This document shows, piece after piece, positions 10,958 to 21,090 of a DNA stretch of 57,963 nt; the first letter of the stretch is position 1; each line of letters begins with the position of its first letter. This DNA is from Acidobacteriaceae bacterium (lineage in GTDB: Bacteria > Acidobacteriota > Terriglobia > Bryobacterales > Bryobacteraceae), in NCBI GenBank assembly GCA_019243205.1, contig JAFAUR010000906.1, positions 1-57,963 on the forward strand, read 5' to 3'. Position numbers and translations under genes: made by a program. The notes under the pieces were generated by a model. That model did no database searches. It was given only the letters and a program-made list of their open reading frames with translations, and was not told where the DNA came from.

Positions 10958-11995
10958 ATGGATCCTGAATTTTTTATGCCGGCCGAGTGGGTGCGGCACG
11001 AAGCGACCTGGCTTGCGTGGCCGCATGAAAGCACAGATTGGCCGGGCAAATTCGAAGCCATCCAGTGGGTTTACGCCGAGATCGTTCGCCATCTTTCCGC
11101 GGTCGAAAAGGTCAGAATTCTCGTTCAAAACAGTGAAGCGCAGGCCGAAGCCTTCCAGGTACTCGGAAAGGCTCACGCCCATCTCAGTGCGGTCGAGTTC
11201 TTCCCAATGCCGACGGACCGCAGCTGGACTCGGGACTTCTGCCCCATCTTCGTTACAAATTCCAATCGTCAACCCGTCATGCTGAACTGGAAATTCAAGG
11301 GCTGGGCGAAGTATCCCAATTGGGAACATGACGATGCTGTCACCGAGTCGCTTGCAATTCTTCTTCGTTCACGATGCGTAACTCCGGAATGGAACGGCTG
11401 CCGGATCGTTTTGGAAGGCGGCAGCATCGACGTAAACGGCGCCGGAACAATTCTCACCACAGAGGAATGTCTGCTCAGTCAGGTACAGGCACGGAATCCC
11501 GGACTGAATAGATGCGATCTGGAACAGATCTTCCATCGCTATCTCGGAGCTGGTAAAACGCTGTGGCTGCGCAATGGAATCGCCGGTGACGACACGCACG
11601 GTCATGTAGACGATCTGGCCCGCTTCACTGATCCCCATACAGTCGTCATCGCATCCGAAGACGATGCTTCGGAGGTCAACTACGAGCCGCTGAAAGAGAA
11701 TCTCGAGCTTCTCAAAGAAATGACCGATCAGAGCCATCGTCCTCTTCGAATTGAGACTTTGCCCATGCCTGATCCGGTCTATTTCGAGGGCCAACGTCTG
11801 CCCGCAAGCTATGCGAACCTCTACATCGCGAACGAAATCGTACTCGTCCCGACTTTCAACGACGTCAAAGACAGGATTGCTCTCAACAAGTTGTCCGAAC
11901 TCTTTCCCTCACGCAACGTCGTTGGCATCGCTGCCACCGATCTGGTCCTGGGTCTTGGAACGCTCCACTGTATGACTCAGCAGCAACCTGCTTGA
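10958..11995 (+). CDS. aguA: Agmatine deiminase
   Basis: MPAEWVRHEATWLAWPH, DTHGHVDDLARF, LGLGTLHCMTQQQPA (catalytic Cys). Confidence 0.92.
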   Translation: MDPEFFMPAEWVRHEATWLAWPHESTDWPGKFEAIQWVYAEIVRHLSAVEKVRILVQNSEAQAEAFQVLGKAHAHLSAVEFFPMPTDRSWTRDFCPIFVTNSNRQPVMLNWKFKGWAKYPNWEHDDAVTESLAILLRSRCVTPEWNGCRIVLEGGSIDVNGAGTILTTEECLLSQVQARNPGLNRCDLEQIFHRYLGAGKTLWLRNGIAGDDTHGHVDDLARFTDPHTVVIASEDDASEVNYEPLKENLELLKEMTDQSHRPLRIETLPMPDPVYFEGQRLPASYANLYIANEIVLVPTFNDVKDRIALNKLSELFPSRNVVGIAATDLVLGLGTLHCMTQQQPA

Positions 11996-13131
11996 TCTTC
12001 CTCGCCGCAGCCCCGCTCCTGATTTGGATCTATCTGTTCTTGTTCCGGGGCGGATACTGGCGTGTTGCCAGGCATCTTCGTTCCAGCCGCACATTGGCGG
12101 ATCGAACCGCGCGCGTGGTTGCCATAGTTCCTGCACGCAATGAGGCCGAGGTGATTGCGCGCTCGATCAGTTCCCTGCTCCGCCAGTCGCACCCCGTCAC
12201 CGTCATTCTCGTCGATGACAACAGCGATGACGGAACAGCAGAAGCCGCGCGTACTGCGGCCGCAAATCTCGGACTCCTCGACCGCCTGACTATCCTGGCC
12301 GGAAAACAGTTACAGCCAGGCTGGAGCGGCAAGCTATGGGCTCTCTCGCAAGGTGTCGAATTCGCGGAAGCGCTTAGTCCGGACTATCTCCTCTTCACTG
12401 ACGCCGACATCGAACACGATTCAACGAACATTCAGGAACTGCTGCAAGTCGCCGAAAGTGGACCGTTCGATCTTTCATCTCTGATGGTCCAGCTGGAATG
12501 TCGCACCTTACCGGAAAAGACGCTTATTCCAGCCTTTGTGTATTTCTTCTTTCAGCTCTATCCTCCCGCCTGGATCAAATCTCCGAATCACGCAACTGCG
12601 GGAGCTGCCGGGGGCTGCATCCTGCTACGCCCTGAGGCGCTGGCGCGGAGCGGTGGCCTCAAAGCCATACGGAACACAGTAATCGATGACTGTGCTCTCG
12701 CCGCACAAGTCAAACGTAGCGGCAGAAAGGTTTGGCTCGGTCTCACGCGTTCGGCTAGCAGCATGCGCAGCTATGGCTCGTTCGAAGAACTCATGAACAT
12801 GATCGCCCGCACGGCCTTCCATCAGCTGCGGCACTCAGTTGTCCTGCTTGCCGTAACTACAGCGGGACTAATCGTCACGTACATTCTTCCGCCTGTTTTG
12901 ACTTTCAGTACTTCAGGTCCCTCAAGACTTTTCGGCGTCACTTCCTGGACGCTCATGGCGGGCACCTTTCTGCCGATGGTGCGTTTCTACAAGCGTTCCC
13001 GCTTCTGGGCATTGACCTTGCCAGGAGTCGCCATCATCTATGGCGCGGCAACAGTCTTATCGGCCCTACGCTACTGGAGAGGACGTGGGGGAACGTGGAA
13101 GGGCCGTGTTCAGGACGTTCGCTCCTATTGA
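11992..13131 (+). CDS. hpnB: Hopene-associated-type glycosyltransferase (HpnB-like GT2)
   Basis: VAIVPARNEAEVIARSISSLL, LVDDNSDDGT, FTDADIEH; C-terminal TM segments; overlaps the aguA stop. Confidence 0.75.
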   Translation: MIFLAAAPLLIWIYLFLFRGGYWRVARHLRSSRTLADRTARVVAIVPARNEAEVIARSISSLLRQSHPVTVILVDDNSDDGTAEAARTAAANLGLLDRLTILAGKQLQPGWSGKLWALSQGVEFAEALSPDYLLFTDADIEHDSTNIQELLQVAESGPFDLSSLMVQLECRTLPEKTLIPAFVYFFFQLYPPAWIKSPNHATAGAAGGCILLRPEALARSGGLKAIRNTVIDDCALAAQVKRSGRKVWLGLTRSASSMRSYGSFEELMNMIARTAFHQLRHSVVLLAVTTAGLIVTYILPPVLTFSTSGPSRLFGVTSWTLMAGTFLPMVRFYKRSRFWALTLPGVAIIYGAATVLSALRYWRGRGGTWKGRVQDVRSY

Positions 13132-14081
13132 TCGTTTCGCAACAGCACTTTCAAAGTGCCGCGCTGTGCCGCTCTGGCGAACCCCTCTTCCGCCGCACCG
13201 AGAGGAAATTCAGTCTCCACCATCTCAGCCACTTGAACCCTACGCGCACTCAGCAGATCAATTGCAGGTTCGAACCGTCCGCACCGCGAACCAACAAGCG
13301 AGATCTCATTGACAATCACCGGCGCGGTATCAAGCGCGACCGTTTGGTGGATTGTGGATTTCATCACTACCGTACCCCGTGGGCGAGTCATCGTTACAGC
13401 TTCCGCGAGCCCGGCTGCGGATCCAGTTGCCTCAACGACCACTCTGAATGCAGCTTTCGGACGCTCATTTGAGCCGTTTGTCTCAATCCCGGCTCGGCGC
13501 GCGATCGTAAGTTTCGTTTCGTGCCTGCCAAACAGGACGACTTGTAAGCCCCTCGCGTTCAGCACCTGGGCAATCAGCAACCCAAGCTTTCCGTCCCCGA
13601 GCACGGCCACTCGTTCACCCCGTTCCATACTTACCTGATCCAGAACTTCGCAAGCCGCCGCAAGAGGCTCGGTGAAAACAGCCTGTTCGGTCAGGACTTC
13701 TTGGGGAACTTCGTGCAGATTTCGTTCAGGGAGTACAAGATATTCAGCGAAGGCGCCCGGATAATCAACAATCCCGAGAACTTTTCGGAAAGGACAATGG
13801 CGTCCGAGCCCGGCCGAGCAGAACTCGCAGGCATTGCAGTTCAAATTGATTTCGCCCACCACCCGCTTGCCAGTTAGATTCGCGTTGTCACACTGAATCA
13901 CTTCGGCTACGAATTCATGCCCCGGAATGCCGGAAAATCCGTAGTAGCCGCGCTGTAGTTCGAGATCCGTGTTGCAAACGCCCGCCACGAGCATTCGCAG
14001 TAAAGCCTGGCCGGCCTTGCGTTCAGGGATGTCTGTTTCCCGGACCGCAACCCGCCCGGCCGCCAGATAAACGGCTTTCAT
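13125..14081 (-). CDS. Zinc-type alcohol dehydrogenase (MDR)
   Basis: GVCNTDLELQRGYYGFSGIPGHEFVAEV and CNACEFCSAGLGRHC structural-zinc motif. Confidence 0.85.
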   Translation of the reverse strand: MKAVYLAAGRVAVRETDIPERKAGQALLRMLVAGVCNTDLELQRGYYGFSGIPGHEFVAEVIQCDNANLTGKRVVGEINLNCNACEFCSAGLGRHCPFRKVLGIVDYPGAFAEYLVLPERNLHEVPQEVLTEQAVFTEPLAAACEVLDQVSMERGERVAVLGDGKLGLLIAQVLNARGLQVVLFGRHETKLTIARRAGIETNGSNERPKAAFRVVVEATGSAAGLAEAVTMTRPRGTVVMKSTIHQTVALDTAPVIVNEISLVGSRCGRFEPAIDLLSARRVQVAEMVETEFPLGAAEEGFARAAQRGTLKVLLRNDQ

Positions 14082-14096
14082 GCCGTCTTCACTTGA

Positions 14097-14414
14097 TTAC
14101 CAGCGATTCTTGCTTCCGCCGAAATCCCTTTGGCGCTCACCGCCGCCCGCCGAACGTTCCCGTCGCTCCGGAGGCCTTGCCTCATTTACCACCAACGATC
14201 TTCCCATCAAAGCTCGACCGTTGCATGCCTGCACGGCCTGTGTCGCCAACGAATCGTCGTTGATCTCCACGAAACCGAACCCCCTGGCCTCTCCGCTGAA
14301 GCGATCGCGAAGAATGTTCACACTGTCTACCTGTACGCCTGCCTCTGCAAAGAAAGCCTGGACGTCCGCCTCAGTAGCCTTGTAGGGCAGATTGCCTACG
14401 AAAAGCTTTGTCAC
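14097..14414 (-). CDS. RRM-domain RNA-binding protein
   Basis: RNP2 KLFVGNLPY and RNP1 ARGFGFVEI, RGG-like tail. Confidence 0.9.
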   Translation of the reverse strand: MTKLFVGNLPYKATEADVQAFFAEAGVQVDSVNILRDRFSGEARGFGFVEINDDSLATQAVQACNGRALMGRSLVVNEARPPERRERSAGGGERQRDFGGSKNRW

Positions 14415-14588
14415 TCAACTCTCCTTCTGTTGTTCGGAACTTCGAAGTCACCTGAATTTGGGCGAACATTGACGGGAAAGTCACCACTAACGGAAAACTA
14501 CAAACTCCAAACGGACCTTCACATAGTCCCACAACTATATTTTAGGCAAAAGTCGATCGCGTACCGGATTTCACGAAAACACGTTTTC

Positions 14589-15821
14589 TTACCGGGGTGT
14601 AATCAGACCTCCCAGCTTGTCCTCTTCGCTGGCGATCTGCCGGGGGAAGCGTGTCCGATAAGCCTCCAGGTATTTGTAGCCCGACCCAGTATTGAAGATT
14701 ACAGTTCTGTCGTCCGGCTTCAAAAACCCATTTGCCAGCAACTTCTTAACGGCAGCTACGCAGGCCCCCCCTTCGGGCGCCGGGAAGATGCCCTGTTTCT
14801 CAGACATCAGTAAGCCGGCGTCCAGCATCTCCTCGTCTGAAACCGAGACAGCGATCCCTTTGCTCTCGCGAACCGCCCGGAGGACTAGAAAATCTCCTAG
14901 GGCTTTCGGCACCCGCAGCCCGCTCGCAACCGTATGCGCCCCTTTCCAGAACTCGCTCGCTTCAGCATCGTTCTCGAAAGCCCGAGTGATCGGCGCGCAG
15001 CCCGTTGCTTGCACGGAAATCATCTTGGGCCTCTTCGTCCCGATCCACCCCAGTTCTTCCAGTTCCGCGAAGGCTTTCCACATGCCGATCAGGCCTACAC
15101 CGCCCCCGCACGGATACAAGATCGCGTCGGGAACCTCCCAGTCAAATTGTTCCGCTACCTCGTACCCCATCGTCTTTTTGCCTTCTATGCGATACGGCTC
15201 CTTGAGCGTACTGACCTCGAACCAGCCCTCGGCAGCTTTCCTTTCAGCCACAATCCGCCCGCAGTCGCTGATCAGACCATCAATCAGCCTGACGTCTGCG
15301 CCGAAAGCGCCGCACTCCAGAAAATTCGCCTCTGGAACGTCCTGCGGCATGAAAATGTGTGCCTCCAGGCCCGCGGCCGCGGCGTACGCGGCCAACGCTC
15401 CCGCTGCGTTTCCCGCTGAAGGAATGGCCAGTTTTTTTGCCCCGAGCTTGCGAGCCATGGTCACCGCACAACACAGGCCACGTGCCTTGAACGAATCCGT
15501 CGGATTTCGGCCCTCATCCTTAATCCACACATTCCGGGCGCCGATCTCCGCCCCTAGCGCGTCGGCCCGAATCAACGGTGTCCAGCCTTCGGATAGCGTC
15601 ACTGCGTCGGCCGCATCCGCCGGCAGCACGGGCGCGTAACGCCACATGCTATTCACCGCCGATTTCAGGTGGTTGCGCTTCCAGGTGCTGCGGATCCCAT
15701 GCAAATCGTAATGCACCAGTAACGGCGCGCCACAATCACAGAGATTTCTTAGCTGCTCTGACGGATATTCCTGGTTACACTTGCTACATCCGAGTTTCGA
15801 AGCTTGACCCATTCTTTCCAT
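14589..15821 (-). CDS. thrC: Threonine synthase
   Basis: PLP motif DEGRNPTDSFKARG, Zn-ribbon-like N-terminus CSKCNQEY...CDCGAPL; start placed at MERMG or MGQ, the longer ORF start looks artefactual. Confidence 0.88.
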   Translation of the reverse strand: MERMGQASKLGCSKCNQEYPSEQLRNLCDCGAPLLVHYDLHGIRSTWKRNHLKSAVNSMWRYAPVLPADAADAVTLSEGWTPLIRADALGAEIGARNVWIKDEGRNPTDSFKARGLCCAVTMARKLGAKKLAIPSAGNAAGALAAYAAAAGLEAHIFMPQDVPEANFLECGAFGADVRLIDGLISDCGRIVAERKAAEGWFEVSTLKEPYRIEGKKTMGYEVAEQFDWEVPDAILYPCGGGVGLIGMWKAFAELEELGWIGTKRPKMISVQATGCAPITRAFENDAEASEFWKGAHTVASGLRVPKALGDFLVLRAVRESKGIAVSVSDEEMLDAGLLMSEKQGIFPAPEGGACVAAVKKLLANGFLKPDDRTVIFNTGSGYKYLEAYRTRFPRQIASEEDKLGGLITPR

Positions 15822-15924
15822 CGTACCGATGCAAATTTTTAACAGATTTACACATTTCGGAGGCAAATTTTGCCGATTCGTGCAATAATCGCCCTTATCG
15901 AAAGCAAAGCTCTCGGGGGTTCCC

Positions 15925-16176
15925 GTGCGGTATCCATTCAGTCGGGACGAACAGCTAGCCATGGCCAGATATGTGTCCGCCATTAAAGACCAGCTCCAGC
16001 ACGTCGCGGACGTTCTTACCACGCGCTACGACAAGGAAAGCAGAGTGGCTGATGTCGCTCTCAAAACCCTCGCCGACGCTGCCTTGCTCGAACGCGAACT
16101 CCTGAATGTAGAAGAACATCTGGACGGTGTGCAGCATTTGCCGTTTACAGAGTTCTCACCTCCGGCGATATACTAA
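15925..16176 (+). CDS. Small conserved hypothetical protein
   Basis: 83-aa ORF ahead of the transglycosylase gene. Confidence 0.4.
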   Translation: MRYPFSRDEQLAMARYVSAIKDQLQHVADVLTTRYDKESRVADVALKTLADAALLERELLNVEEHLDGVQHLPFTEFSPPAIY

Positions 16177-16186
16177 CGAGGGATTC

Positions 16187-16876
16187 ATGATATTCCGCGT
16201 TCGTCTCTGGTGGATCCCTCTAGTTCTCACGTTGGCTCCCCTTCCCTCGCCAAGCGCCGAATGCGTTTATTTTAGTTCGGGATTCACGATGGATGTCGAA
16301 TCGCACACCGAAAACGGGAGCACGTTTATCCTCAAAACCAGTTCCGGATCGATCGAGCTTCCGGCTGGTGAGATTCTGAAGATCGTCCCACTTCCCGCTG
16401 CTGCCGCCGTACCTCCACAGCAACAAAAGGTTCACAAACCGGACGCTATTGCGACTGCAGCGCTCAATGAGGGCCTTGAGGTCGAGTTCGTGCGCAGCGT
16501 GGCAAAAATCGAATCGAACCTTCAGCAAAATGCGGTCTCGCGCAAGGGGGCTCTCGGCGTCATGCAACTCATGCCGTCGACCGCCGGGACTCTCGGAGTC
16601 AACGCGCGTGACGAAAGCGAAAATGCAGAAGGAGGCGCCAAATACCTGCGCCAGCTTCTGATCAAGTATCACGGGGACTCGGCGCTGGCGCTGGCGGCAT
16701 ACAATGCTGGTCCAGGCGCCGTGGCGAAATTTAAGGGCGTCCCACCCTATGCCGAGACAAGAGCCTACGTCCTCCGGGTTCTCCGAGAGTACGCGAAGGA
16801 ATCACGCGCCGCGAAAGCGAAACCGAATGCCGCTTCGGCTTCATCCTCACCTAATAAGCCCAACGCCACAGACTGA
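16187..16876 (+). CDS. Lytic murein transglycosylase (SLT domain)
   Basis: VAKIESNLQQNAVSRKGALGVMQLMPSTAGTLGV and ALAAYNAGPGAVAKFKGVPPYAETRAYV. Confidence 0.9.
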   Translation: MIFRVRLWWIPLVLTLAPLPSPSAECVYFSSGFTMDVESHTENGSTFILKTSSGSIELPAGEILKIVPLPAAAAVPPQQQKVHKPDAIATAALNEGLEVEFVRSVAKIESNLQQNAVSRKGALGVMQLMPSTAGTLGVNARDESENAEGGAKYLRQLLIKYHGDSALALAAYNAGPGAVAKFKGVPPYAETRAYVLRVLREYAKESRAAKAKPNAASASSSPNKPNATD

Positions 16877-17840
16877 CACCGGCCGTGTAGCCCGCGCCTA
16901 CGGCCGCAAAAAGAATCAGGTCGCCCTTTTTCAATCGCCCTTCCGCGAGCGCATCCCGAGCCGCTAATGGAATCGTGGCTGCTGTTGTGTTCCCGAATCG
17001 ATCAAGGTTGATCACGACGTTCTCCGGCGGAATTCCCAGTCGCTCAGCCGTAGCAGTGATAATTCGTTTATTCGCCTGGTGAGGTATCAGCAGCTTGACG
17101 TCGCTGGCTTGGAAGCCGTGTCGTCGAAGAATCGCTTCAGAAAGCTCAAACATCTTCCGGACTGCGAACTTGAACACCTGCTGCCCTTCCTGCTTCACGT
17201 AGTGCTGGCGGGCATTCACTGTTTCTGTGCTTGCCGGCATGCGGCTCCCGCCCGCGGGCATATTCAGAAAGGGCGCGCCGGATCCATCGATTTCATTTAA
17301 ATGGCCGATGTATCCGGAATAGTCATCCTCTGAAGCTTCAACCAGAAATGCGCCCGCTCCGTCACCAAAAAGAATGCACGTGGACCGATCCGTATAATCG
17401 ATGATCCGCGACATAGTATCTGCGCCAATGACGAGAATCTTGCCGTGACTGCCGGCGCAGACCATTTGTGCGGCCACTGTAAGGCCATAAAGAAAACCCG
17501 AGCACGCCGCCACCAGGTCGAATCCCCACGCGCCCTTCGCGCCCAGCTTATGCTGAACCAGGCACGCCGTTGACGGGAACAGCATGTCGGGCGTCACCGT
17601 ACAGACGATTACCGCCTCTAGCTCATCCGGCCCGACGCCCCGTTGCTGTAAGGCATCCCGTGCGGCCTCGAGTGCCATGTCTGATGTGGCAATCGTCTTC
17701 TCTGCTATATGCCGCTCTTTGATTCCCGTACGCTCTACAATCCAGGCGTCATTTGTTACCACCATGCGAGACAGGTCATCGTTGGTCAGTACTTGAGGCG
17801 GAACAAAGCACCCCACTGCACTAATTTTTGCTTTCGGCAA
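16851..17840 (-). CDS. fabH: 3-oxoacyl-[ACP] synthase III
   Basis: Cys (AACSGFLYGL), His (PHQANKRI), Asn (NLDRFGNTTAATIPLA) motifs. Confidence 0.93.
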   Translation of the reverse strand: MPKAKISAVGCFVPPQVLTNDDLSRMVVTNDAWIVERTGIKERHIAEKTIATSDMALEAARDALQQRGVGPDELEAVIVCTVTPDMLFPSTACLVQHKLGAKGAWGFDLVAACSGFLYGLTVAAQMVCAGSHGKILVIGADTMSRIIDYTDRSTCILFGDGAGAFLVEASEDDYSGYIGHLNEIDGSGAPFLNMPAGGSRMPASTETVNARQHYVKQEGQQVFKFAVRKMFELSEAILRRHGFQASDVKLLIPHQANKRIITATAERLGIPPENVVINLDRFGNTTAATIPLAARDALAEGRLKKGDLILFAAVGAGYTAGVSLWRWAY

Positions 17841-17929
17841 GAAGTTTCCTTATCGGGTCCGGCAGGAAGGACAGCTAAGATGCGAAAACGCCGTTTTTGC
17901 CCGTAGCACCATGGTACAGTTGGGAAAAA

Positions 17930-18664
17930 ATGCAAGTCGAGACTGCTCTTTTCTTTGAAACTGCAGAGCAGATTTACGGTCGTGTTTTCCGCGCATTTCG
18001 GCCGCGTACGCCGATCCCGCAAATTACCGTCGAGTACCGGAAGTTTGCCAACGCCACCAGCCGTATCCGGCTTGAAAACTCTCAACTGCGGGTCGAAATC
18101 AGCGATCTTCTCGAAGGAGCTCCGGCACCCATACAGGAGGCGCTTGCGTATATCCTGATCGCGAAGCTGTTCCGGAAGGTTCCGGCCAAGACCTTCGTCG
18201 CTCGCTACCGTCGGTACCTGAACCGGACCGACGTCCGGCGAACGCTCCACCTCGTGAAGCAGGAGCGCGGCCGCAAACTCTTTCGCGATCCCGCCGGGCA
18301 GGCTTTTGATCTGACCGCAATATTCGCGGATCTCAATCTACGCCATTTCAACGGCCTCATGGCGCAGCCACAACTCGGCTGGAGCCTGCGCCCGTCGCGA
18401 TCGACTCTCGGGCACTACGACCCGTCGCACAACGCTATCATCTTGACTTCTTTATTCGACACGCAGGATACGCCAGAGATCATCGTCCGCTTCGTGATGT
18501 TCCACGAGATGCTTCACCTCAGGTACCCTACGGAGCACCGGGGGGCTCGACGCTGCGTACACACCAAGGAATTCAAAATCGCGGAGAAGCAGTTCGAAGC
18601 GTACGAGGAAGCCAAATCAGAACTGCGGCGTTACCTTGACCAGCGGTCAAGAGCAAACGGCTAG
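17930..18664 (+). CDS. SprT-like metal-dependent protease
   Basis: HEMLH zinc motif and RHFNGLMAQPQLGWSLRPSRSTLGHYD. Confidence 0.75.
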   Translation: MQVETALFFETAEQIYGRVFRAFRPRTPIPQITVEYRKFANATSRIRLENSQLRVEISDLLEGAPAPIQEALAYILIAKLFRKVPAKTFVARYRRYLNRTDVRRTLHLVKQERGRKLFRDPAGQAFDLTAIFADLNLRHFNGLMAQPQLGWSLRPSRSTLGHYDPSHNAIILTSLFDTQDTPEIIVRFVMFHEMLHLRYPTEHRGARRCVHTKEFKIAEKQFEAYEEAKSELRRYLDQRSRANG

Positions 18665-19204
18665 TTAGGCCAAACTGGCTGACGCTGAGATAAACCGGAG
18701 CTGTGAACTCATTTGCTCCAGATGTTGAACAACGGATTGCGCGGCCAGAGACCGATATCCGAGATAACAGAGCAGATAGTTGCACTCTGCCCGGACCACC
18801 GATAGCGAGAACTTCACTTTCAGCCAAACCAGTCGGCTGACCAGTTCCGAGTGGTCTTCCTTGCTCTGGGCCAACAGGAAACGTGCCGTAACGTGCAACT
18901 TGTTGAAGTCCAAGATGATGCAGGCCAGATACTGCTGAAAGATGTGCAGGCGCTCGCGGCGCAGCTTCCGGTAGAGAGAAAGATCAAACCCGGGCTGCTG
19001 CGAGAGAAACTGAAAATCGTCCTTCGCGAGCAGATTCTGCATCGCGTGATAGGACTGCGCAGAAAAGCTTTCCAGCCATTCCGGAGAAACGTCCTCCACT
19101 CGATAGGCTTTCAGAAGCTTATACAGAATCGGGGCTAACAAAACAATGAAAAGCCCGCCGGCAATCAAAGGTACCAGTACCAAAGGATTGGCTTGCATGG
19201 ACAC
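18665..19204 (-). CDS. Hypothetical membrane-anchored protein
   Basis: 179-aa ORF with one N-terminal TM segment. Confidence 0.6.
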   Translation of the reverse strand: MSMQANPLVLVPLIAGGLFIVLLAPILYKLLKAYRVEDVSPEWLESFSAQSYHAMQNLLAKDDFQFLSQQPGFDLSLYRKLRRERLHIFQQYLACIILDFNKLHVTARFLLAQSKEDHSELVSRLVWLKVKFSLSVVRAECNYLLCYLGYRSLAAQSVVQHLEQMSSQLRFISASASLA

Positions 19205-19303
19205 CGTACGTTCAAGGTAGCGGAATTACGACCATCTTTTCAAGAGTAGAAGCAAGTTTTCTGCAATCTGCGAGAGGATTTATTTCGAAAAGACCTCCGC
19301 GCT

Positions 19304-19320
19304 CATAAGTGCCACTTATG
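19304..19320. repeat. Perfect palindrome CATAAGTG-C-CACTTATG
   Basis: Read directly in the intergenic region between 19204 and 19338. Confidence 0.8.
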
Positions 19321-19337
19321 CCGGATTTCTCCAATGG

Positions 19338-20171
19338 TCAAATTCCGTGTCCGAGCTCATTCCCTGAGCGCCTTGATGCGCGCATCAAGGAGGAGTTGAT
19401 TGCCTCCAGTTGACCCATTAATCTTTGCTGTTCGGGCTTGCTCCAACTGTGACCCAAAGTGACCGAGGCCGTCTCACCCTTAGGACTAAGCAACAAGAGC
19501 CAATACAAGTAGCACGCAGCCGTCAGCGAAATCAAAACGACGTTCATAATCGCAGACGAGCGGTGCACCCAAAAACTCTGGACCAGCAAAAGAATTAACT
19601 CGCCCCCGAAACAGACAATAAATCCAACACTGAACACAGCGAGATTCTTTGGCATTCTTATCGGAAACCAAAGTGTAAATACAAGAATAGAGCCCAGAAC
19701 AATCAGGGCAGCCATGGCGATCATGCGCTCGAGGACAAACGCGATCGACAGAGCTTGATTCACGTGATTCTGATGGGCTCCGGACAGATCCAGACTCGCA
19801 TATTCAGGCTTCGCACTGACTGCGGCGATCAAAACTGCCGCGATAAAAGCTGCGTTCAGTAGTTTGCGGGCAAAACGCAATACACCAGGAAATCGCACCA
19901 GCAACGATTCAATTAGCGCGTAAACGAGCCACAGGAACAGAATCCAGCTAATAGCCCTCATGCCCATCCACGTCACCCTGTAATCCAGCTTGATGAGGTT
20001 AGTGTACTTTTGCGCAAACGCCAGCAGCGACTGGAACAAGTCAAAGAGAAGGTAAATGCTGAACGCGAGGTACAGCTTTTGACGACTTAGAGTTGCAAGC
20101 CGGAGCACAAGCAAAAAGCCCAACAAGCTGCTCACGGCAAGCGCTAGGGCGCTCCAGGACATACCAGGCAA
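19338..20171 (-). CDS. Hypothetical multi-TM membrane protein
   Basis: 277-aa ORF with about 6-7 hydrophobic segments. Confidence 0.6.
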   Translation of the reverse strand: MPGMSWSALALAVSSLLGFLLVLRLATLSRQKLYLAFSIYLLFDLFQSLLAFAQKYTNLIKLDYRVTWMGMRAISWILFLWLVYALIESLLVRFPGVLRFARKLLNAAFIAAVLIAAVSAKPEYASLDLSGAHQNHVNQALSIAFVLERMIAMAALIVLGSILVFTLWFPIRMPKNLAVFSVGFIVCFGGELILLLVQSFWVHRSSAIMNVVLISLTAACYLYWLLLLSPKGETASVTLGHSWSKPEQQRLMGQLEAINSSLMRASRRSGNELGHGI

Positions 20172-20242
20172 AGGGGTCTCAGGGGTAATTCTGTAGAGCT
20201 ATACTAACACCGATCGTGCGAACGCCGCTATCCCGTCCAAGG

Positions 20243-20452
20243 CTAGCTGTTAGAATGCAAAGCTCCATCGACCAGCCAAGGTCCCTGATTCGGGTTATCA
20301 GGCGGCACCGGCCATGGCGGCATCGCTTTTACCGGACTGGCTTTGAGCCATGGCACCTGGCCGGGGGTAGGCAGCGGCGGAATAGCCTGCGCAACGCCGG
20401 TGGCAATCAATCCAGTCAAAACGAACAGGGCTGTCTGCATAAGTTTTTGCAT
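20243..20452 (-). CDS. Putative exported Pro/Trp-rich small protein
   Basis: 69-aa ORF with signal peptide MQKLMQTALFVLTGLIATGVAQA followed by a Pro-rich mature part. Confidence 0.45.
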   Translation of the reverse strand: MQKLMQTALFVLTGLIATGVAQAIPPLPTPGQVPWLKASPVKAMPPWPVPPDNPNQGPWLVDGALHSNS

Positions 20453-20634
20453 AAAATCGAAAATCTCCTCAGTTTTATTTGTGAGCTTGAATCGCTCCGA
20501 CCGTCACAGTACTCGACCTTTATCCACATAAGGAGGTTGACCAGCACGTTTTCCGGCAACAGAACGTAGGCATACTGGTACTTAGTTCTCTTGTATGCTG
20601 ACCCTTTACTGTGTTTAATTTGAAGTGCGAATTG

Positions 20635-21090
20635 ATGAAGGGGCTGGGCGAAGCTTTAGCGGTGAAGGAGTCTCTCACCAAAAGTTGGCGGCGCGAATTG
20701 GCACTGATTCGGTCCTCTTATGGTCGCTTGGTGTACCTTGTCGGACTGAGAAATCCTGACACAGGACATTACGAGTATTACGGCGGGGACGGAGATACTG
20801 CCCAAGCCGTAAATTCGGACCTTCGGCAGGTTCACGAGTCTATCTTCAAAGACTGGGTCGCGTACCCTCTCGAACGGAAGAAAGCTGATATCGAACTGTA
20901 TATCGGGGGTCTCGATCAGGTCGATCGGGCCGAACTCATTGATGCCTGGTTGCGACTGACGCCTTACAAGAATCTCGTCCCCGCCTCGATCCGAGGTCCT
21001 GAACGCCGGAAACACATCTCTGATTTCGAAGCGATTCTCGGGCTGCTTAAGAACGTGTACGGCGTCGCTTCGCCAGATCAAACCGCATAG
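20635..21090 (+). CDS. Hypothetical protein
   Basis: About 150-aa ORF (alternative GTG start at 20611); convergent, 44-bp overlap with the XRE gene. Confidence 0.55.
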   Translation: MKGLGEALAVKESLTKSWRRELALIRSSYGRLVYLVGLRNPDTGHYEYYGGDGDTAQAVNSDLRQVHESIFKDWVAYPLERKKADIELYIGGLDQVDRAELIDAWLRLTPYKNLVPASIRGPERRKHISDFEAILGLLKNVYGVASPDQTA

